64,000 bases of DNA. Origin: Sandaracinus amylolyticus. GTDB lineage: Bacteria; Myxococcota_A; Polyangia; Polyangiales; Sandaracinaceae. Under the pieces are notes generated by a model. The model was not told the origin of the DNA and ran no database searches. It saw only the letters and a list, made by a program, of their open reading frames with translations. Where the stretch lies: assembly GCF_021631985.1 (NCBI RefSeq), contig NZ_CP070225.1:4278001-4342000 (forward strand), in the 5' to 3' direction. Each line of letters opens with the position of its first letter. Position 1 is the first letter of the stretch. Positions 61,101-64,000 of this stretch are shown here, in pieces. The translations under genes and the position numbers were made by a program.

Positions 61101-62346
61101 GCGCTACGGCGATCTCGTGCTCGGCACGATCTCGGCGGGCGGTGACGTGGAGTGGGAGATCGTCGACGGCGCGCCCGAGCGTCCGGTCACCAACGATCCC
61201 GACGGCTGGCGCTCGGGCGTGAGCGCGCCCGGCGACGACGTGGGTCGCTGGACCTCGATCACCGACTCGGGGACGAGCCTCTACATCGCGTACTACGACG
61301 CGACGAACGGCGCGCTGAAGCTCGCGATCGGATCGCCGGGCGCGTGGGAGACCCACACGGTCGACGACACCGGTGACGCGGGTCGCTACGCGTCGATGGT
61401 CCTGCTCGATGGCGGCGTGCCGGCGATCGCGTACATGCGCGTCGAGGAGAATGCTGCGGGCTCGGGCCAGCCGCGCAGCACCGTGCGCGTCGCGGTCGCG
61501 AGCGACGCGAACCCGACCAGCGAGACGAGCTGGACGATCACCGAGGTCGCGGGCGCGGACATCTTCTGCCGCCCCGACTTCTGCGGCACCGGCCAGGCCT
61601 GCCTCGAGAACGGGTCGTGCGTCGTCCCGACGAGCGACTGCGCGGACGACTGCGGCGACAACCAGTGCTTCATGGGCACGTGTGAGGCCGCGCTTCCCGC
61701 GAACTACGTCGAGGATCTCCCGCCCGCGTACGGCCTCTACACCGCGCTCGCGCGCACGCCCTCGGGCGGGCTCGTGGTCGCGTGGTACGACCGCGGCCAG
61801 GGCAACCTCCACGCGTCGGAGCTGCCGAGCATCGGCGGCACGTGGGGCACGCCGATCCTCGTCGACGGCTACGCGCGCGGCGACGACTCGAGCTCGGGCG
61901 ACAGCGGCATCGGCACGTCGATCTTCGTCGACGCGGCGGGCACCGTGCACGTCGCCTACGTCGACGGCGCCGAGGAGGCGCTGCGCTACGTGACGATCGC
62001 GGGCGGCGTGGCCTCGGTGCCGCAGACGATCGACACCGGCACGAGCGACGGCACGACGCCGCACACCGACGGACGTCACGTGGTCGGCGACGACTCGTCG
62101 ATCGTCGTGACCGACGGCGGCGAGATCCGCGTGACCTACCAGGACGCGACGGTGCAGCACCTCATGCTCGCGCGTCGTGCCGCGGGCGGCGGCGAGTGGA
62201 CGGTCTCGGTGCTCGACGACGAGAACCACACCGGCTTCTGGGCGGAGCAGGTCCTGATCGGCACCACGTCGTACGTCGCGACGTGGTGGCGCCAGGAGTC
62301 GCGCGCCGCGTCGGAGCAGGGCGTGCGCGTGCTGACCGTCGAGTGA
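58147..62346 (+). CDS. giant lipoprotein with internal MYXO-CTERM-like tail and second lipobox
   Basis: A 1399-residue protein. Start at 58147 with GGGGAGGA upstream; signal region MLIFTVFAC then CGGGGCSGCEGC. Residues to about 815 form one beta-rich part with Ig-like repeats near the end (YRFRVRDGEWSAW). Then CDCG (Cys819), a hydrophobic helix (ALVGSMLLLGAMVV) and RRRR (849-852), the three parts of a MYXO-CTERM signal, followed by a second lipoprotein-like signal ending at LGAQGC (Cys879). The rest looks like a beta-propeller secreted protein with Cys motifs. An ATG at 60745 could start the second part separately. Confidence 0.8.
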   Translation: MKRLGSLSRPLFAVMLIFTVFACGGGGCSGCEGCGVAPIPGGFPLNQRIPNSAQVRLSESGIQFIEDNIMSIVGTLLMGGLEFDVPQMSGSQSIGVGNVSYTLCTSNDCVARGEIQDLDLTPQNGSNRLSALIQVILDSRDSAGNRRAIPVRLRGSGVLFWLDTTCQADIDTRNGSRSHIGFAADIDFVEETRAPRTGYTRLTVASADFAEGQDIESDDIDIGGCDGLDGGIINGVIGLVKDQLLGALTGQITPVLTDAIDSQLCTRAGETGCPTPGSRPDGEGPDATCVFESAPDQCVPILLGTDGRGDLGNAFLGGFSPGTHGHGQFVLGAGGDGEAVNNGMSLFMVGGFMSMDPTFTTSPGHNPCVPVVEPPCVPGGEGAEGCSIARAEAFRGNVIPGTSTTSHVGIGIAEDFLDYAGYGMFDSGMLCIGAGTRLSQQLSTGLVSGLVPSLNTLTFPERGSPLTLAIRPQLPPDFTIGTNAGAPLLTVFLEQVQIDWYVWSTERYVRFMTYQTDLTIEINLDVEAGEIVPRIEGVTASNSMIFNNELITENPDTVARAVENVLGTFAGMLGGSISPIALPDIMGFELDVPAEGIRGVADGGESFLGIFANLRIAGSAIVSPVETSLEVSDLELDHESMALETWAQGDGNTVWLHFGAEGAPSSDYEYSYRIDGMTWSRWTSDPRVRIDDDVLLLQARHVIEARARIRGEADSVDRSPARTELIVDVLPPEVQVSSEGTGFVVHANDLISAAEQLEYRFRVRDGEWSAWQVSPRYEPDTLLVDGGMLGIEVRDEAGNVTSATFPLIRGIPNPNGGGCDCGVAVGGTDRNGPLALVGSMLLLGAMVVRRRRTIDRSKLRRLLTIGMLLLPLVLGAQGCECGGESGPPCGDMCIAAAPPGLTAGQICCEETNMCASYDVDALCQPGFTCPIANLVVGTGCAVTCSECMRKPPLQQGMIGTDLDLVVSESGEQFVSGYSAGVPTTQRYGDLVLGTISAGGDVEWEIVDGAPERPVTNDPDGWRSGVSAPGDDVGRWTSITDSGTSLYIAYYDATNGALKLAIGSPGAWETHTVDDTGDAGRYASMVLLDGGVPAIAYMRVEENAAGSGQPRSTVRVAVASDANPTSETSWTITEVAGADIFCRPDFCGTGQACLENGSCVVPTSDCADDCGDNQCFMGTCEAALPANYVEDLPPAYGLYTALARTPSGGLVVAWYDRGQGNLHASELPSIGGTWGTPILVDGYARGDDSSSGDSGIGTSIFVDAAGTVHVAYVDGAEEALRYVTIAGGVASVPQTIDTGTSDGTTPHTDGRHVVGDDSSIVVTDGGEIRVTYQDATVQHLMLARRAAGGGEWTVSVLDDENHTGFWAEQVLIGTTSYVATWWRQESRAASEQGVRVLTVE

Positions 62347-62368
62347 TCGCGAGCTGACGGAACGAAAG

Positions 62369-62412
62369 AAGCGGCGAGCGCCCTCGAGAGAGGCGCTCGC
62401 CGCTTCGCTTTT
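62369..62412 (+). terminator. Rho-independent terminator
   Basis: A perfect 14-bp stem (62369-62382 with 62392-62405), nine-base loop and a following CTTTT. It is the only hairpin of this window on the plus strand with a good T run. Confidence 0.82.
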
Positions 62413-62474
62413 CCGTCGCTCAGATCAGAGACTGACCGAAATCGGCTCGCCCGTGCGAGCACTCCAACTTGGGC

Positions 62475-62726
62475 TCAGGCCGCGGTGCGCGACGACACGC
62501 GCGAGACCGGCTCGAGCTCGCCGTCCACGACGCCACGACGCGCGTCGCCGACCGCTCCGATCAACGTCTCACGGCTCACGAGCCCTGCATCGAGCAGCGC
62601 CCGCATGTAGCCATCCGCATAGCCGTGCGCGCGCGAGAGCTTCGCGTACGCGCTGCCTTCGAAGCGCGCGCGCGTGACGTCCGCCACCAACGCACGAACG
62701 CGATCCAGAAGCTCCTTCTCGCTCAT
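62475..62726 (-). CDS. small helical hypothetical protein
   Basis: An 83-residue protein, helical by composition (SEKELLDRVRALVADVTRARF), with AHGYADGYMRALLDAGLVSRETLI in the middle. The ATG at 62726 has GAGGTGG seven bases upstream. It follows the methyltransferase on the same strand by 48 bases and may be co-transcribed. No family recognised. Confidence 0.65.
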   Translation of the reverse strand: MSEKELLDRVRALVADVTRARFEGSAYAKLSRAHGYADGYMRALLDAGLVSRETLIGAVGDARRGVVDGELEPVSRVSSRTAA

Positions 62727-62774
62727 CGCCGACCACCTCGTGTCGCGATGCATGCACGATACGGAGATCGGCGG

Positions 62775-63674
62775 TCAAAAAACGCGCGATCGCACGCGCA
62801 CCATCTCGGGCTCCCACGCCGCGAGCCGCGTCTTCATCACGCGCACCGCGTCGCGGCTCGAGTCGATCAGCACGAACCCGCGATCGTGCTTCGCAGCCGC
62901 CTCGCCGGTCGTCCCGCTGCCCGCGAAGAAGTCGAGCACCACGTCGCCCGGCGCGCTGTGCACGCGCACGATGCGCTCGAGGATCGCGAGCGGTTTCTGG
63001 GTGGGATAGCCCGTCTTCTCGCGCCCGTTGGTGGGCACGATCGTGTTCCACCACACGTCGGTCGGCGTCTTTCCGCGCGCCGCCTTCTCGGGCCCGACGA
63101 GCTTCGGCGCCATGTACGGAACGCGATCGATCGCATCGTGATCGAACACGTAGCGCTTGGGATCGCGCGCGTACCAGAGCAGCACGTCGTGCTTCGCGGG
63201 CCAGCGCTTCTTGGTGCGCGCGCCGTAGTCGTAGGCCCAGACGATCTCGTTCACGAACGACGCGCGACCGAGCAGTCCGTCGAGCGCGACCTTCACGTAG
63301 TGCGACTCGCGCGGGTCGACGTGCACGAAGATCGATCCGTCCGCGCTCAGGCAGCGCAGCGAGGCTTCGATGCGCGTCATCAGCCACGGCACGTAGTCGT
63401 CGCCGCGCTTGTCGTCGTAGCGCGCGACCTCGTCGAGCTTCTCCACGCGGTAGCGCGCGCCCTGGAAGCCGATGCGCTCGCCCTCTTCGTCGCGCGTGAC
63501 GCGCAGCCTTCGTCGCGACTGCACGCGGCCCGTGTTGAACGGTGGATCGATGTACACGAGCCGCGCGCACGCATCGGGCAACGTCGCGAGCGCCGCGAGG
63601 CTCTCGCCATGCACGATGCGTCGCAGCGCCGCTTTCTTGCTCGCGATCCGGCGCTTGCCGAGACTGCCCGCCAT
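62775..63674 (-). CDS. site-specific DNA-methyltransferase (adenine or cytosine-N4 type)
   Basis: A 299-residue enzyme. Catalytic DPPFNTG is at residues 43-49 and the SAM motif FAGSGTTGE near residue 257, so it is of the beta class with the target-recognition region between. DPPF suggests N6-adenine or N4-cytosine methylation. The TQKPLAILERIV segment is conserved. No restriction endonuclease is visible in the window, so it looks solitary. The start overlaps the divergent small gene by two bases. Confidence 0.88.
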   Translation of the reverse strand: MAGSLGKRRIASKKAALRRIVHGESLAALATLPDACARLVYIDPPFNTGRVQSRRRLRVTRDEEGERIGFQGARYRVEKLDEVARYDDKRGDDYVPWLMTRIEASLRCLSADGSIFVHVDPRESHYVKVALDGLLGRASFVNEIVWAYDYGARTKKRWPAKHDVLLWYARDPKRYVFDHDAIDRVPYMAPKLVGPEKAARGKTPTDVWWNTIVPTNGREKTGYPTQKPLAILERIVRVHSAPGDVVLDFFAGSGTTGEAAAKHDRGFVLIDSSRDAVRVMKTRLAAWEPEMVRVRSRVF

Positions 63675-63834
63675 GCTCTGGAACGACCCCCAGCAGACTC
63701 GTTCGATCGCCGACTACGCCGAGCCCGAGGCGCGCCGCGAGGTGCCCGATCGCCGCGCCGACGAGCGCCGCGCCGCGATCGGGGATCGACGCACCTCGAC
63801 GCAGCGCACGCTCGAGTCGCTGCTCCGGATCTGA
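63673..63834 (+). CDS. 53-residue hypothetical protein
   Basis: A very charged protein (MLWNDPQQTRSIADYAEPEARRE, ERRAAIGDRRTSTQRTLESLL), likely unfolded or helical. The ATG shares bases with the methyltransferase ATG on the other strand. No family and no clear ribosome site; it may be spurious. Confidence 0.4.
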   Translation: MLWNDPQQTRSIADYAEPEARREVPDRRADERRAAIGDRRTSTQRTLESLLRI

Positions 63835-63841
63835 GCCCGAC

Positions 63842-64000
63842 TCACTTCGCTTCGTCTTCGGACGCGCCCGCGCCCTTCGTCGTGCGCTTTCGCGCCGCCT
63901 TCTTCTTCGGCTTCTCCTCGGCCGCGCTCTCCGCTTCGCTCGGAGGCGCGGCTTCTTCGCTCTTCGCCTTCGGCTTCTCGTCGACCGCTGCGTCCGCCGC
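63842..64000 (-). CDS. C-terminal tail of a Lys/Glu/Ala-rich protein (partial)
   Basis: The last 52 residues of a minus-strand gene that begins outside the window. The tail has KPKAKSEEAAPPSEAE and EEKPKKKAARKRTTKG. Such tails occur on DNA- or RNA-binding proteins (topoisomerases, H1-like proteins), but the identity cannot be told from here. Confidence 0.6.
   Translation of the reverse strand, partial: AADAAVDEKPKAKSEEAAPPSEAESAAEEKPKKKAARKRTTKGAGASEDEAK

Overview
The window is about 64 kb of very GC-rich DNA (roughly 70% by eye) with tightly packed genes on both strands. I see no rRNA, tRNA, CRISPR array or insertion sequence. Many predicted lipoproteins, DUF1552 and DUF1592-type proteins, a MopE-type metal-binding lipoprotein, a MYXO-CTERM-like tail, a Ser/Thr kinase with FHA partners and a TIGR04563-like small protein all point to a myxobacterium. 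A Sandaracinus-like member of the Polyangiales is my best guess; this is inference from content, not an identification.

Layout. 1-2526: a carbohydrate-type ABC importer whose binding protein is fused to its permease (cut by the window edge), plus its ATPase. 2625-5521: a small protein, a histidine phosphatase and an MscS-type channel. 5526-9319: a sulfate ABC importer operon, sbp-cysT-cysW-cysA. 9555-11141: a divergent sigma-54 enhancer-binding regulator. 11304-24684: a surface and uptake locus holding a DUF1552/DUF1592 pair, a PstS-like binding protein, lipoproteins, an OprP-like porin, ExbB, ExbD, TonB and a TonB-dependent receptor that carries its own TonB-type domain. 24773-31751: a 2-oxoglutarate dioxygenase, a degenerate deaminase-like protein, an XRE-cupin regulator, a methionine-rich protein, a DUF2325 protein, an SsuA-like protein, a second porin and a lipoprotein. 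31798-38914: a cupin-like protein, MlaF and MlaD, a vWA lipoprotein, a repeat array, an S41 protease, a TIGR04563-like protein and an alpha/beta hydrolase. 39142-48025: a Ser/Thr kinase flanked by two zinc-ribbon FHA proteins, a giant TPR/HEAT protein and a Cys-rich lipoprotein. 48139-55035: a DUF72-like protein with an acidic tail coupled to an NFACT protein, a histone-H1-like protein, an OmpA lipoprotein, Ppx/GppA, MTA phosphorylase and a PfkB kinase. 55197-64000: large secreted proteins, a solitary DNA methyltransferase and a partial Lys/Glu-rich protein.

Main discovery candidate. A 16-bp inverted repeat, CCGTG-N6-CACGG, occurs in eleven perfect copies at five places. It forms arrays upstream of the sigma-54 regulator gene (3 copies), the PstS-like gene (2), and the second porin (5), with one copy upstream of the small protein/XRE-cupin pair; a degenerate array precedes the first porin/TonB operon. 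Downstream of each of these sites lies a -24/-12-like element with GG and GC in sigma-54 spacing and a shared CGTGCT at the -12 end. I infer an undescribed regulon in which the enhancer-binding protein at 9555 (or a relative) drives anion or sulfur-compound scavenging through sigma-54: sulfate importer, PstS-like and SsuA-like binding proteins, two anion-type porins, a TonB system and a TauD/GBBH-like dioxygenase. The sequence elements are seen directly; the regulator, the sigma factor and the nutrient are inference.
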